This document shows, in pieces, positions 20,937 to 32,190 of a DNA stretch of 64,000 nt (position 1 is its first letter; each line of letters opens with the position of its first letter). A program made the translations under genes and the position numbers. The notes beneath the pieces are model-generated. The model was not told where the DNA came from. It saw only the letters and a program-made list of their open reading frames with translations, and did no database searches. Source of the stretch: Odontocerum albicorne. Its lineage: Eukaryota; Arthropoda; Insecta; Trichoptera; Odontoceridae. Location of the stretch: contig OX463847.1 of assembly GCA_949825065.1 (NCBI GenBank), forward strand, positions 34,667,789-34,731,788. Direction: 5' to 3'.

Positions 20937-21528
20937 CAGTAGTCCACCGTTATCCACGGCGGATAGGTTCCAAGCCCCCCATGGATGGTAACATTCGAAG
21001 ATAATAGCAAAGCCCTTTTAAAAATCATATACTTAAAATACCAATGCTAAACAGCCGTTTTCTATAAATATGATACATTGAACGCTCTCGTCTCCGTTTT
21101 TCCCGTAACTTTTGCAGTTTGAGATACAACATAACTAGCACGAATTTCTTTCTCTTTTTTGAGAACTTCACGAATAGGAGAATCGCTTTTTCCATACATT
21201 CTATCAACGGCACCGATTGTTTTTTTTTCGTACTATGTAAAGAATTTTTAGCTTTTCACTTATTATCATCGCTTTACGAGGTATCTTTGCGGTCTTGAGT
21301 CACCAGCATCGTCTGGCGTTTCGGAGGCATTATTATGGTAAATAAGGATTATTTGAACACAAACACAGATAACGGGAACGATGCGATTACAGCGACTGAT
21401 CACGTGAGTGACTTGAGATGAGGTGATCTTCGATAGGGTTGTCTTCATCGTTAGTGGCACTAATAAAAAAAATGCGGAAGCCAGCCGCCGATATATAAGT
21501 AGGTTTCACGAATAACAGTAAACTACTG
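20937..21528 (-). mobile_element. pogo/Tigger-type element, internally deleted
   Basis: The element is flanked by TA on both sides (20935-20936, 21529-21530). Its ends CAGTAGTCCACCGTTATCC and the reverse of GAATAACAGTAAACTACTG form imperfect terminal repeats of the Tigger kind. The minus strand, from an ATG at 21332, reads MPPKRQTMLVTQDRK, and further on AVDRMYGKSDSPIREVLKKE, KEIRASYVVSQTAKVTGKTE: the N-terminal CENP-B-like helix-turn-helix of Tigger transposases. Stops and frameshifts break it and the catalytic part is missing. At 592 bp it is a non-autonomous derivative. Confidence 0.8.
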
Positions 21529-21530
21529 TA

Positions 21531-22078
21531 ATCGTTTCTGAGTTAATCCAGCGTTGGATATAAGCCTTCCTCTTGTCTATCGACAGTTGTCAAACTAAGT
21601 CAAACCACGTGGTGCAACACTCCGAAAGACCTTATGCAAGCCAATATATTTTGGATAGGATATTTTTTGGATATTCACTGAACGTGTACCCTACCTTTAT
21701 TATATAATACATTACATGAATCATGATTCCAGGAAGTTGTAAAGAATCCTTCTTTATTAGAACTTGAATGGATGTTATTTGAACAAATATTTTATATTTT
21801 TCTCTATGCTTTGTCGTATAATGTGAACGTGTGGGCTGAAATACATTTATGGCGCCCCAGGTCGTGTTTCTTCTCTTTACACTAGGGTAATACGTGATCG
21901 GAGTAATACCTGATCGGAGAAGTCTAACAAAATAGGTCCAGACCTTTTGATAGCACCTGATTTACTTGTTTCTTTATATGAATAATTTGAAACCTATAAA
22001 TGTATATTTTTCTTGTATTGCTTCTTTTTTGCTATAAATATGTAAATTAAATGATTATTAGAATATTTAACAAGAGAT
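21531..22078. other. Unassigned stretch
   Basis: No gene. Near 21930-21950 CCAGACCTTTTGATAGC is the reverse complement of a conserved block of the 594-1180 repeat, so a degraded opposite-strand copy probably lies here. Confidence 0.35.
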
Positions 22079-22079
22079 T

Positions 22080-22140
22080 AATTATTCCGCTTATTATATT
22101 AATCCCCGCTACACATGTTTCAACCTTTCTCGAATGTTGT
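22080..22140. mobile_element. Single arm of an FB-2 foldback
   Basis: ATTATTCCGCTTATTATATTAATC, CCCGCTACACATGTTTC, AACC matches the left arm of the 9131 copy; the other arm is missing. Confidence 0.55.
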
Positions 22141-22940
22141 CGGTTTGTTATGAGAGCAGTATTTATACAAGTATATCAAACATGAGATTATTCTTATTAT
22201 TTCGTTTCAATTTTGGTCATTGAATAGTTAGTTCACTTGACCTCAGGCACCCGTTTTGGTTAAGCAACATTCGCAAATGGACAGGTGTCCAGACAGTTGG
22301 GGAGCTGTTTCACGCCGTCAAAGATAGATAATTTCTTTCAAAAGAAATCACCAACGCCAGGGAGGCCAGGCACGGCGCATAAATTAAAAGAAAGAATTAA
22401 GGTAAGGACTATTTAAAAATTAAATAAAATTAAGAATATGCTTTTAAAACCTAGATTTTTAACCTTTTTGTCTGTAACAGAGATTAAATTAGCTGATTCT
22501 TACTAAATCGACCCTGCTGATTACGAAAATCGCAGCGAAAAGTTTATAACACGTAACATTTTTGTGTAAGAGAAGGGAGAGTGTTTTAATAAAATAAGTA
22601 CGTTGTTGCGCATTTCAAAAGTCGTAATTACAACAATGAAAATAAACAAATTCCTGAAATACTAAATTTAGACAAAGAATACAATGTTTTTATATAGGAA
22701 AATAAAAAAAAACAGAATAAAAAATAATTTCTATAAAAATATTGACCTTATATACCAATTTTTTGTTAAAAAATAGCCGTTTTTATAAATTTGATTGAAT
22801 CAACTATTTTTTTAGAGATTTAATATTAAATTGAATGAAAACTCAAATTAGATAACTTAGAAGACCCTACATTACAGTGTACAGCCATATACAGATTACT
22901 AGCAACATTTTTTTGTTAAAATATGAAATACTTACTGCTA
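22141..22940. other. Unassigned stretch
   Basis: The first 250 bases are mixed in composition, the rest AT-rich. No gene recognised. Confidence 0.35.
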
Positions 22941-22944
22941 TTTT

Positions 22945-24075
22945 TTCCTCTTGTACTTTGTGTCACCTTCTCTGAACAAAAACTAACAGCTGTCTCCCAT
23001 CATATTAGAATCCCACCTTCCTTGATATCGTTCCATTCTGTGAATATCCTGATGGAATCTTTCCCCTTGTTCATCACTTACGGCTCCTAAATTCTCTTGG
23101 AAAAAGTCCAGATGGGAATGCAGGAAGTATATTTTCAGTGACATTCGACATCCTAGCTTCTGGTAACTATGTAAAAGTTCCTGTACAAGCTGTTCGTAAT
23201 TGTCAGCTTTATTATTACCTAGGAAACCACTTACAACTCGTCCAAAGGCTTTACAAGGTTCTAGTTCTTCAACACTTAATTTTTTATCGAACTTTTCATC
23301 TTTCAAAAGTTTTCTGATTTGGGGGCCAACAAAAATTCCTTCATTCACTTTAGCGTCACTGAGTTTCGGAAACTGATTCCTTACATGTGCAAAACCTTCT
23401 CCATTTTTATCTGAAATGAAATTCTTCATTAAACCAAGTTTGATATGTAAGGGAGGGAGCAAAACTTTTTCTAATTTCACTAAAGGAGCATACTAAATAT
23501 TATATTCTCATGGGACGTAGCTTTCTCTGGGAGGACAGTCTTTCATTACACTCTACTGTCCCATAAACAGAGAAAATAACAGTATTTTGTGAACCCACCC
23601 TTAAGTCCGAGCAATAAGGCAACGATTTTCAAATCTCCGCAGAGTCTCCAGCAGTACTTTTTGTATTGTACTGCATCTAATAACATTGACAAATTGTCAT
23701 AAGTTTCCTTTTCCTTAATACGCCACTGGAATTGATGGTTTAGTATTTCCATTATACAACACTACTTTTAAACTTGCTTTGGAAGAATCTATGAATAACC
23801 TCCATTCCTCTGCGATGTGTTGAAAACCTAGTTCTTACATTAAGTCATCTATATTTATACACACACACACACATAGAATTATTCATTGCAAAGTACTTTG
23901 AAAACTGTTCATGTCTCTTCCTGTACAATGAAGTCCTTGTATCTGATGCTAGCAGATTCCATTGTAGTTTAGACCCTAAAGTCTCAGCTTCTTGTTTAGT
24001 GAGATTAAGATCTCTTATTAAGTCGTTTCGTTCACATTGTTGAATACAATGGGGTTCTTTAGGATGTTCTACACT
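22945..24075 (-). pseudogene. Broken transposon-like gene of a widespread arthropod repeat family
   Basis: On the minus strand, in order: RNDLIRDLNLTKQEAETLGS (near 24030), FSKYFAMNNS, FQHIAEEWRLFIDSSKASLK, VVLYNGNTKPSIPVAY (after a shift), CGDLKIVALLLGLKGGFTKY, CFLCLWDSRV, KDCPPRESYVP, LLPPLHIKLGLMKNF, FPKLSDAKVNEGIFVGPQIR, LHSHLDFFQENLGAVSDEQG and ERFHQDIHRMERYQGRW. I recognise this protein type as a multicopy, uncharacterised family in arthropod and cnidarian genomes that behaves like a transposon gene; I do not know its superfamily. The longest open piece is 165 codons (22983-23480). At least three breaks (near 23850, 23510-23545, 22985) make it a pseudogene, and a conserved Trp codon near the end has become TAG. 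A (CA)n run near 23862 sits in the gene. Confidence 0.8.
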
Positions 24076-24090
24076 ATAGGAGGGGTCAGA

Positions 24091-24161
24091 GTACTATGAA
24101 CAACAATAAATGTACTATGAACAACAATAAATGTTCTAATGTACTATGAACAACAATAAAT
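24091..24161. repeat. Short tandem repeat, three units
   Basis: GTACTATGAACAACAATAAAT occurs at 24091, 24112 and 24141; the second unit has eight extra bases. Confidence 0.9.
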
Positions 24162-24164
24162 GTG

Positions 24165-25320
24165 TTAAACTTATGAATATACTGGGAAATGATTTAAAGA
24201 AGTTAATAGTTTGATACCCAATTTTATTTTTAAATTGTTATTCTTATTTTAAGTAATTTCAAGTTTTTCTCTTAAATGGTACGTGATGCAACATTTTCAA
24301 GTTCATATTCGTTATCAGCACATAAAAATTGACCTTAAATTACCGTTTTCACCCTTGTTACAAAACCTTGTTAACTAATGTAATTATTATTAAAACTAAA
24401 TAAGTTAACAAATGCAATGCATAGCTTTAAAAAAATATTTATAATTTTATGTCTAAGGTTTTCAATTTAAGCATAAAATCAGTTCGAAAATTGTTTCACT
24501 AGAATTTGCATCAGCTGCATTATAGTTTGCAAGTGTAGTATATTTGTTTTAGTATTGAGTGACATTTGAATACTTAACATCGTGTAACATATATTAAACC
24601 AGTGACAGAGTGTTTCTAAAGGTATCTGTACTCCGGATTTCCTGCCTTACCGCATATTGTTGTTCATGTGATTTCTGAGCGAATAATTCACTATTTTTTA
24701 CCACACCCGTTGTAGAATCATATTAGACTGTCAAATGTGTATGTTAAACCACAAAGCTTTAACAGACATGACCTACAACAGCAAAAATATAAAAGTTAAT
24801 AAAAAAAATATTAGTTTGGCCGAAATAACTAACTTCCATTACTAAGAAAGCTCATAATGCTTTCTTTAAAAGCATTATCGGAAATGTTGAAGATGTTTAT
24901 GTCCGCGGCTTTATTTAAAAGGGGCTGACCGTGATACAATGGGAGAGCACATGATAGGTAAGTTTAAATAGGTCAATATTTTTATACCTCGAATAGTTGT
25001 CAGAAACATAAAACTTTATCATTTGCAACACAGTAGGTAGGATTAAGTGTACTTCCCGTCTGCAACTTAAAAATATAAGAAGAGACTCTCACATCCCTCC
25101 TCACCCTAAGAATGTAGTATCCCAACATACCAAGAAAAAATCTTATAGGATAGAGTCATTGGTAGAAACCGCACTCTTGTAAGTGGAGGAATCTAAAAAA
25201 ACCAGACTGGAGAGATTTAAAAATGTATGTATTTGGTTAATTTTTTATCTAAAAATATAAAGTGATAGACTCCAATGTTTTTTTTTTATAAGGCAGCGAA
25301 GAAATATAATATTATGTCTA
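24165..25320. other. AT-rich stretch without recognisable genes
   Basis: No coding or RNA feature recognised on either strand. Confidence 0.45.
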
Positions 25321-25324
25321 CGTT

Positions 25325-25565
25325 CTGTCAACCTTTGGAGTATTGAACAATCCAAACTGTCTTCTGCATCTGCGTGAAAAATTCAAATTTATTTCTGAGT
25401 ATGGACTGTCCCCCGATCTGATGGCAGCAGAATCCTTTGCATATCAAACATCGCATATCATTCTATACATCATCTTTATGGTTCACTCAGCTAAACTTTG
25501 GAATGAACTTCATGACTTGATTAGAGGTGATACATCTTTATCGGTATTTGAGACAAATGAGCATG
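25325..25565 (+). pseudogene. LINE C-terminal fragment (jockey/CR1-like)
   Basis: A plus-strand frame reads NCLLHLREKFKF, then QTSHIILYIIFMVHSAKLWN, ELHDLIRGDTSLSVFETN, the standard 'VHSAKLWNxLPxxIR...SLSxFK' end of ORF2. The frame runs on to 25738 but the last part is AT-rich and probably not original. Confidence 0.65.
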
Positions 25566-25979
25566 ATTTATCTCAAAATATCCCTTTCCTTAACACACAT
25601 ACAATAACATACCCATCCTTATGTCAATTTTCCTTAAGATTTATCTTTTATATACATATTTTTTCAAATATTGTTTTCATGCACTTTCTTAAAAACATGG
25701 CCATTGATACCAATAATAATTATGAAACAAAAGTTTGTTAATTGGAATAATTTATTTTAAGCAATAAATCTGCTACGTGTATTTGCATGAAAGTGTTAAA
25801 TAAATACATCAATGTATCCTTCCAATGTTCATTGATTTTTCTTCGCTTCTTTTCAACTTCTTAATCTATCATTGACTCCCCATACGCACCCAATTCATGT
25901 ATTATTATTAGAATATAATCTGCGAGTTAAAGAGTAAACATAAACCGTCCATAAAAATAAAACCGCTTCGTTTAAATAT

Positions 25980-26060
25980 TTCTGATTGGTTGGACAAAAT
26001 AAGCACATGGCAATAAACTTACCAGGTTATACGGTATACAAGAAAAGTATAGTATAAAAA
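25980..26060 (+). mobile_element. SINE-1 tail fragment
   Basis: TTGGTTGGACAAAATAAGCAC, ATGGCAATAAACTTACC, then TATACAAG/AGTATAGTAT end. Confidence 0.5.
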
Positions 26061-26169
26061 TTGTAGGGGGCTCTGATTATAAATTGAAATTTTTAACGAA
26101 AACATTTAAACTTTTAGCGCTTGTCAATGCAAGAATTCGTGTGAATACTTTTTGATGATATTCAAACAT

Positions 26170-26740
26170 CAATACATTGCTCCTGCCTGCCTTTTTTCAG
26201 ACTATATCATACTACATTAATACATTGCTCCTGTCTGCCTTTTGTCAGACTACATTAATACACTGCTCCTGCCTGCCTTTTGTCAAATTACATCATACTA
26301 CATCAATAAATAGCTCCTGCCTGCCTTTTCTCAGACTACATCGTACTACATAAATACATTGCTCCTGCCTGCCTTTTGTCAGACTACATCATACTACATC
26401 AATACATTGCTCCTGCCTGCCTTTTGTCAGACTACATCGTACTACATAAATACATTGCTCCTGCCTGCCTTTTGTCAGACTACATCGTACTACATCAATA
26501 CATTGCTCCTGCCTGCCTTTTGTCAGACTACATCATACTACATCAATACATTGCTCGTTCCTGCCTTTTGTCAGACTACATAATACATTGCTCCTGCCTG
26601 CCTTTTGTTAGATTGCATCATACTACATCAATGCATTGCTCCTGCCTGCCTTTTGTCAGACTACATAATACATTGCTCCTGCCTTCCTTTTGTCAGACTG
26701 CATCATACTACATCAATACATTGCTCCTGCCTGCCAGTTG
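26170..26740. repeat. 48-bp minisatellite, about twelve units
   Basis: Unit: TACATTGCTCCTGCCTGCC, TTTTGTCAGACTACATC, ATACTACATCAA. Full units are 48 bases (starts at 26404 and 26452), with two or three shortened units lacking the ATCATACTACATCA segment. Because 48 is divisible by 3, plus-strand frames stay open and give repeated peptides (LLPAFCQTTSYYINT); this is a by-product and not evidence of a protein. Confidence 0.9.
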
Positions 26741-26814
26741 ATCATCTGCAGTCTCAGTCAATGGCCAAATGATATTTAAAGTTTCAGCATGTTATCTTAT
26801 TTTGCTAACAATTC

Positions 26815-26905
26815 AATCACGTTAGTTGGAAGAGATTGTCACATGATAATAAATCCATCAGAATGTATTGTACACAAATGATATACAATACAATAAATAC
26901 TCAAG
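26815..26905 (+). mobile_element. SINE-1 tail fragment
   Basis: GTTAGTTGGAAGAGATTGTC, ACATGATAATAAATCCATCAG, TGTATTGTACACAA, ATACAATACAATAA. Confidence 0.6.
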
Positions 26906-27004
26906 GAAAATCAAGATGACTGTGCCATTTGAATAACATTATCCGCAAAAAAATCAAAAGCTATTAACTTATTTTTTGAGAAATGCGTGATAGGGGGTCT
27001 TATA

Positions 27005-27475
27005 TAGGGTGGCCCACAAGTCACGCTCCAATATTCCTATTCAAGGCGTTTTTGAGGAACTTGTGGCTTCAATTCATGCACCAGATGAATTTAATACTGA
27101 TACATTGCAAATCACTTTTTAAGATTCCTTGCAATGCTGTTTCAAAACTTCCAAGCTGAGCTGAACGTCGTCTGGTTAGAGTTGTTTGATCATCAGCAAC
27201 ACTCTCTTGTTGTTCTCTCTTTTTCGTAAATTTTGATTATTCTCATTAGTGCGGATAGTATGCTGTCTTTCAGCTAGTCAGCTTCTGATCCCTACTCTCA
27301 AAAACGCGCATTAAATCTCCTAATCGTCAATCTTGTTGGGCTAGTTTCATCAGTAAAACGTGTCGAAATACGCGTTGTAGTCGAATAATAAACTCTTTAT
27401 TTGCGATATGAAGTTCGATCATTTTGATTCGTTTCTCTGTTGTGAAATTCTCTATTATAAAACTTGAGGATGTTA
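27005..27475 (-). mobile_element. Tc1/IS630-like transposon remnant, N-terminal DNA-binding half
   Basis: The minus strand reads KRIKMIELHIANKEFIIRLQ, then RTNENNQNLRKRE, QQESVADDQTT, LTRRRSAQLG and, one frame over, SKTALQGILKSDLQCYQYKI, HLVHELKPQVPQ. This is the paired helix-turn-helix region of a Tc1/IS630-type transposase. The catalytic part is missing and stops interrupt the rest. The plus-strand left end GGGTGGCCCACAAGTC may be its terminal repeat. Confidence 0.65.
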
Positions 27476-27494
27476 TTTTAAAGTATCTGAAAAA

Positions 27495-28320
27495 AATATT
27501 TAAAAAGATGAATTACAGAGATTGATAAGCAAATTATACGAGAAATATGAAAAGAAAGACCTGAGAATGAATGTTGCGAAATCCAAAGTAATGGTGATAG
27601 AAAAGTGTGAGAAGAAAAATGGAGGAGGTGCATGGGTGGCCAATGAAAGATGGGAACAAGTTGAATGATTCTGCTATTTGGATAGTATTTTCTCAGATGG
27701 TTGACGAGTTAAGAGGGATATCGAACGGCGTATAGCGTTAAGAAAGAAAGCCAATGGGGTATTAAAACATATATTCACGAACTGGACAGAATTAAAATCT
27801 GCTAAGATGACAGAGCACAACAGTGATATAGTACCAACTTTGATGTATGGGAGTAAAAAGACGAGAAAAAAAACATTAATGGGGTGACAATTTACGGAAT
27901 TAAGTTTTGAAAGAAAGAACATTATAGAGTAAAGACAAAATACACATTGGAGTTTTAGAAATGAATGTGAACTTTAAGGCTGAAATGTTGAGTAAGAGGA
28001 CTCGAGATGAAGAAGAGGACTCTGAAATGGTTTGAGTATGTAGGAGGAATGAACAAAGAAAAACTTACAAATATACAGTGCAAATGTGAGTGTAAGGCAG
28101 GGTAGAGAAAGACCAAGAAAAGTATAGTTGGATCAAGAGAATAATATTTTGAACGAAGAAAATGTAAAAGTCTAAGTAATCGTAGGAGTTGTATGAGAAG
28201 GTGTATGGATGTAGAATAAGTGCAGGAAGTGTGCCGAGACAGGAAAGTCGGGCGGGACTATGTGCTCTCTGTCTACCCCCGACAGGAAAGTGGCATGATG
28301 ATATGTATGTATTGAAAAAT
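27495..28320 (+). pseudogene. LINE-A, long 3' fragment
   Basis: In shifting frames it reads KLYEKYEKKDLRMNVAKSK, VMVIEKCEKKN, FCYLDSIFSDG, VKRDIERRIALRKKANGVLK, HIFTNWTELKSAKMTEHNS, TLMYGSKK, then the C-terminal blocks ERLTNIQ..(near 28060), KYSWIK-like VWLDQ, and RRCMDVE (28195), ending ACCCCCGACAGGAAAGTGGC and GATGATATGTATGT. It covers the reverse-transcriptase thumb to the end of ORF2. The YADD motif lies upstream of its truncation point. Confidence 0.75.
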
Positions 28321-28828
28321 TATGATTGATTAAAACTGAAGTGTGACTGATGGTCCACCCGGTATTTTCGATGTCAGAGATGGACAAAGCAGCTTATCAA
28401 TATCTCTAGTCGAACAAATTGACGTCAGCCCTCACCACCCTCTCACGCCCCGCCTGACCGCCGCATGACCACACGACCATGTGACCGAGTACTCGGTCTA
28501 CCGCCAGTATCCAGTGGGCAGCTCCATTCATTGTAGTTCTGCAGGGTTACTACTGACGCAAAAATAAATCACTCGCTGCTACTATTACTTAACAATAAGC
28601 TACTCGTAATTCTTCTGAGTTACTTCCTCGTGACCAATAGTCGAACCATACTTCAAAATGTTTTTATTATTTTAACTATCTGATACAATACAATGTTAAT
28701 CGCTACTTTCTGAATGTTATTGGTGTATCCAAAAATATACGAAACTCTATTAATCAACACTTAAACGTATCCATCAATTCTGAAATAACAGAAAAGAATA
28801 AAAATTTCTAGTAAAACCTTTATTTTCA
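28321..28828. other. Spacer with a GC-richer island (about 28420-28570)
   Basis: The island contains CCACCCTCTCACGCCCCGCC and ACCGAGTACTCGGTCTACCGCC, unlike its AT-rich surroundings. No frame, tRNA boxes or terminal repeats recognised. Confidence 0.35.
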
Positions 28829-29072
28829 GCGTCTTTCCAATCATGGATTAACGCCACGCTCAGAGATTGTCTATTGGCCTTTCCAATCATGGATTAACGC
28901 TACGCTCAGAGATTGTCTATTGGCCTTTCCAATCATGGATTAACGCTACGCTCAGAGATTGTCTATTGGCCTTTCCAATCATGGATTAACTCTACGCTCA
29001 GAGATTGTCTACTGGCCTTTCCAATTATGGATTAACGCTATGCTCAGAGATTGTCTATTGGTCTTTCCAGTT
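28829..29072. repeat. 46-bp minisatellite, about five units
   Basis: Unit: CCTTTCCAATCATGGATTAA, CGCTACGCTCAGAGATTGTC, TATTGG. The last unit runs straight into the LINE-F copy, so the array probably grew from that element's own sequence. Confidence 0.9.
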
Positions 29073-29380
29073 CACCGCTCCTCTTTTTTTACGTCGTCCT
29101 TACTGTCCATGCAGTGAGACTCTGGAATCTGTTACAAACCAATGTAAGACTCGCTCCGTCCTTGGCATGCTTTAAGAAGCGACTGAAAAACTCTTAATTT
29201 CTAGTCAGTAATATAACGTATTTCATTCCTGATTTTTCTTTTTCTTTCTTCTCCACCATCCCTTCCTTTTCTTTTGATAGATAATATCTCACTTTATTTG
29301 AAAAATAATGTTCGGGAGATTGTCCGTCTTTGTGGGGTTCGTGGGCATATGGTCACGTATGTGTTTATGGATTTCAATGG
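29072..29380 (+). pseudogene. LINE-F 3' end
   Basis: TTCACCGCTCCTCTTTTTTTACG, GTCCATGCAGTGAGACTCTGG and AAGAAGCGACTGAAAAACTC match the opposite-strand copy at 18455-18900 closely, including the 3' UTR (GTCCGTCTTTGTGGGGTTCG, GGGCATATGGTCACGTATG). The copy ends where LINE-A sequence begins. Confidence 0.75.
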
Positions 29381-29384
29381 TATT

Positions 29385-29860
29385 TTTGTGTCAACTTGGA
29401 TATATGGGAGTGAAACGTGTACGTGGAAATATAAACTGACATGAATCTAATAAGTGTTTTAGAAATGCTTACATTGAGAAGAATACTTGGAGTGGCAATG
29501 TATGACATGATATAGAAAAAAATTATACGGCATGAATGTGAACTAAAGGCTGATGTATTAAGTAAGATGAAGAAGAGCACGCTGAAATGATTTGGACACG
29601 TGGAATGAATAAATGAAAAAAGACTAACAAAACAGGTATATAGTGCAAATGTGAGTGGAAAGCGTTTGATAGGAAGACCAAGGAAATTATAGTTGGATCA
29701 AATAAGTGATATTCTGAGAGAAGGAAACGTAGAAAGATAGAGAAATCGTAGTTTTATAAGGATGTGGATGAGGCGAAGGGTGTGGATTGGAAAGTATGGC
29801 GATCTGTACTCACTGTATAACCCGACAAGAGACGGCGTGATGGTATGTATGTGTGTCTAT
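29385..29860 (+). pseudogene. LINE-A 3' fragment
   Basis: YGSETCTWKYKLT at the start, then LRRILGVAMYD, HECELKADVLSKMKKSTLK, ERLTKQVYSANVSGKRLIG, RPRKL.LDQISDILRE, RKIEKS and an AACCCGACAAGAGACGGCG end. Frame breaks are few but present. Confidence 0.75.
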
Positions 29861-30004
29861 TATCTATACGTTTTATCACTCCTTGTCAGTGCAAATAAGT
29901 AAATAAATTGAGTGTACTCGTATGTCACCCACTGTTTAGGAATATAAATATACAGCTGTATAAAATACTGTGAAGATATGCGCTTTTATTTAAGCAGATA
30001 CTGT

Positions 30005-30250
30005 TTCTGCACAAGGAAAGAGATCTCGACTTTTCTGGTTAGGACATCTAGATTGCATGTAGGATGACGATCCTGCAAAGAATATTTTGTTACACGATCT
30101 GATGAAACATGACAGAGTGAAAGACCGAAGACTTTGGAAGACTGAGTGTAACCAATTGGAAGAGAAGAGAGAAATAAATGGCAAAATCTTGCAGGAAATC
30201 AAAAACTATCCTGGCTTGTGTCGACGGGTACGATACGATTGAAGCAATGA
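30005..30250 (+). pseudogene. LINE C-terminal fragment
   Basis: The plus strand reads SRLFWLGHLDCM, DDDPAKNILLHDLMKHDR, VKDRRLWKTECNQLEEKR, a variant of the 'LRWLGHVxRM...' C-terminal domain. One stop after DCM. Confidence 0.5.
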
Positions 30251-30634
30251 AAGTGATGTCGATGGTTATGATATTTATCAGTAAGATGTACCAGGTTTGA
30301 TACTTATCAACAGGTTTTTTTATATAACACTGTTTTTTTATGAACGAGTGTAATTAACGTATATATATATTTTTTTATTCTGTAACTATGGTATAACCCG
30401 GTTCGTTTCGACCGCGAATGAGTTTAGATCTGCGAGAAGAATGAATGAACTAATTTACAGCGTCTTGCACTAATGTAATCTCTAATCAAAAAGGGGCAAC
30501 GCAATTCATGGAACCCAGTCCAGGGTCCAGTCTAGCCAGGAGATGGCACCGCAGACAGATTAGTAGCATCAGCAACAAACCAGACTACAGCGAGACCTCG
30601 CTACTCGCGGTTTTGCGTATTTTCTTTGGCCAAT
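30251..30634. other. Unassigned stretch
   Basis: AT-rich, then a mixed segment around 30480-30600 (CCCAGTCCAGGGTCCAGTC) that I cannot assign. Confidence 0.35.
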
Positions 30635-31000
30635 TTTCCAAACAATACTTTCATGTTGTCGTGTAGTTCATGACTGACCTACGTGACTCACATAATAACC
30701 CTTGATGACTCCTCTCCATCTATCCTCGCTTCCGCAGTTCGAAGAACAGTAGTTAAGGGTAGTTCTGTTGGGTCTGTCAATTGATCAGTTCAACACATTG
30801 AGCTCCTCCTCTTATGCGTCGTCCTTCCACGTTTCTGGTGACCACAAACTTTTCCACAATTCTTCGACCACAATTGCCTCCTTAACTATGAGCAATATAT
30901 CCAAAGAATCGGAGGACTCGTCGTAGGCGTATCGTCGATAATCTGTCTATGACTCGAGAATGGAGACATTGGTTACTTTAATGGAAAAAATACTTACTTT
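30635..31000 (-). pseudogene. LINE-E C-terminal fragment
   Basis: The minus strand reads SRVIDRLSTIRLRRVLRFFG, YIAHS, RRIVEKFVVTRNVEGRRI, RGG, and in another frame MCXTDQLTDPTELPLTTVLR-like, TAEARIDGEE, ending in a CATGAACTACACGAC-like 3' part. It is the same domain as at 10148-10555. Several indels. Confidence 0.65.
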
Positions 31001-31740
31001 GTGCCAAAAAGACTTGAACAGTATATTTGCTGATTGATTTCCCGGAATACAAGAATACATGGTGAACTGGTGATACTTAAGCATCCAACATACAATACAA
31101 CATACAATACGCACGATGATGCTGACAAATCGCGAGTAAACACGTGTATGAATGATAGAGACGACGCTCTACAAAGCCGAAGTTAGCCGATTATGGCCGA
31201 CAGTTTCTTTCTTCAGCCCGATGTGTATTATTCACCGCCGGGTACTGTACTTATTATATCCGAATGAATCCAAAATATTCATTTCTACGACCAGGCATTG
31301 AACGTTGCTGAACCACGGTGCTAGAATTAACTTTATTCTGGGTTCGAGTGATTGAAGACAATCTGTGTATTTTTCAGAACACATAAACCGAAAAAAACTG
31401 TGTGATAGCAAGTATGGGTGTGAAATAGGTGAAGAAAATATTTCAGAATAGGAAAGTTTGACATCTTGTTCTCTTGAAAAGTTTGGATTTTTTTGACTTC
31501 TTTAATATTTTTGACTTCTTTAGTATATAAAGACACTGTTGTGTCGTTAATTAAATAAATAAATAAATATATAAATTATTTTGCATTTTGTCGTTTTAAT
31601 TTTTGAAAATCAAAAATTTCCACATAAAGTAATAATGGGCATCCTTATTTATACAATACATTTTGGAATATTCTTTGTCAACAGATTATTTTTGTATTAA
31701 AAAATATAGACTAGCATATTAAATTTTTTGGTTGTTTTAT
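31001..31740. other. AT-rich stretch with an (AAAT)n microsatellite
   Basis: TTAAATAAATAAATAAATA lies at about 31550. No gene recognised. The microsatellite could be the tail of a lost retroelement. Confidence 0.4.
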
Positions 31741-31744
31741 AATG

Positions 31745-32190
31745 AAATAATGGACCAAGTAAATAAAGCCACTGCTATCTTTAAACGAATATATGAGAAC
31801 AGACAGTAATGCCAAAATTTACGAAACATGTATGAGGCAAAATTTACGAAACATGTATGACTTATGAAGGCTATATCAGATACAACAAAACTAACATTAT
31901 GCTAAGAAAGCATGAAATGAAAGCCTTCAAAGCTATTGCAGGCAAAACACTTATAGAGCTAGAAACTATCATTTCCAAAAAAAATGAGAAGCAAAATAAA
32001 TGTTGAGATGAGTTAAAAGTCGCAGAAGACTTGTGAAAAAAATAATAACACTAGAGTTTTCTATGCGGCAAAGCTTGATATACCCGTTGACAGTCATCCC
32101 CCAAAAAGATGAAAGGCTGACTGGGAAGTCAAGAGTTGCAGTCTTAATGACACCAGACCACAGGTTTAACTTATGAGAAAATAAATAGAA
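31745..32190 (+). pseudogene. LINE-C C-terminal fragment
   Basis: The plus strand reads IMDQVNKATAIFKRIYENRQ, then MTYEGYIRYNKTNIMLRKHE, MKAFKAIAGKTLIELE, corresponding to 'AExRxDTxKxxxxLxTxEMKxLRxIAGKTL' of LINE-C (compare MKALRSISGKILRDRVRN at 2.9-3.05 kb). GGCAAAATTTACGAAACATGTATGA is duplicated near 31816 and 31840. Ends decayed. Confidence 0.65.

Noticed and set aside
26170..26740. CRISPR array
   Set aside because: Units are contiguous with no unique spacers; this is a minisatellite in a eukaryotic genome. The same holds for 49550-50175 and 28829-29072.
26359..26741. Overlapping repetitive open frames (74 and 121 codons)
   Set aside because: They arise because the minisatellite unit is 48 bp, a multiple of three. 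Two frames are open at once, which argues against a real protein.
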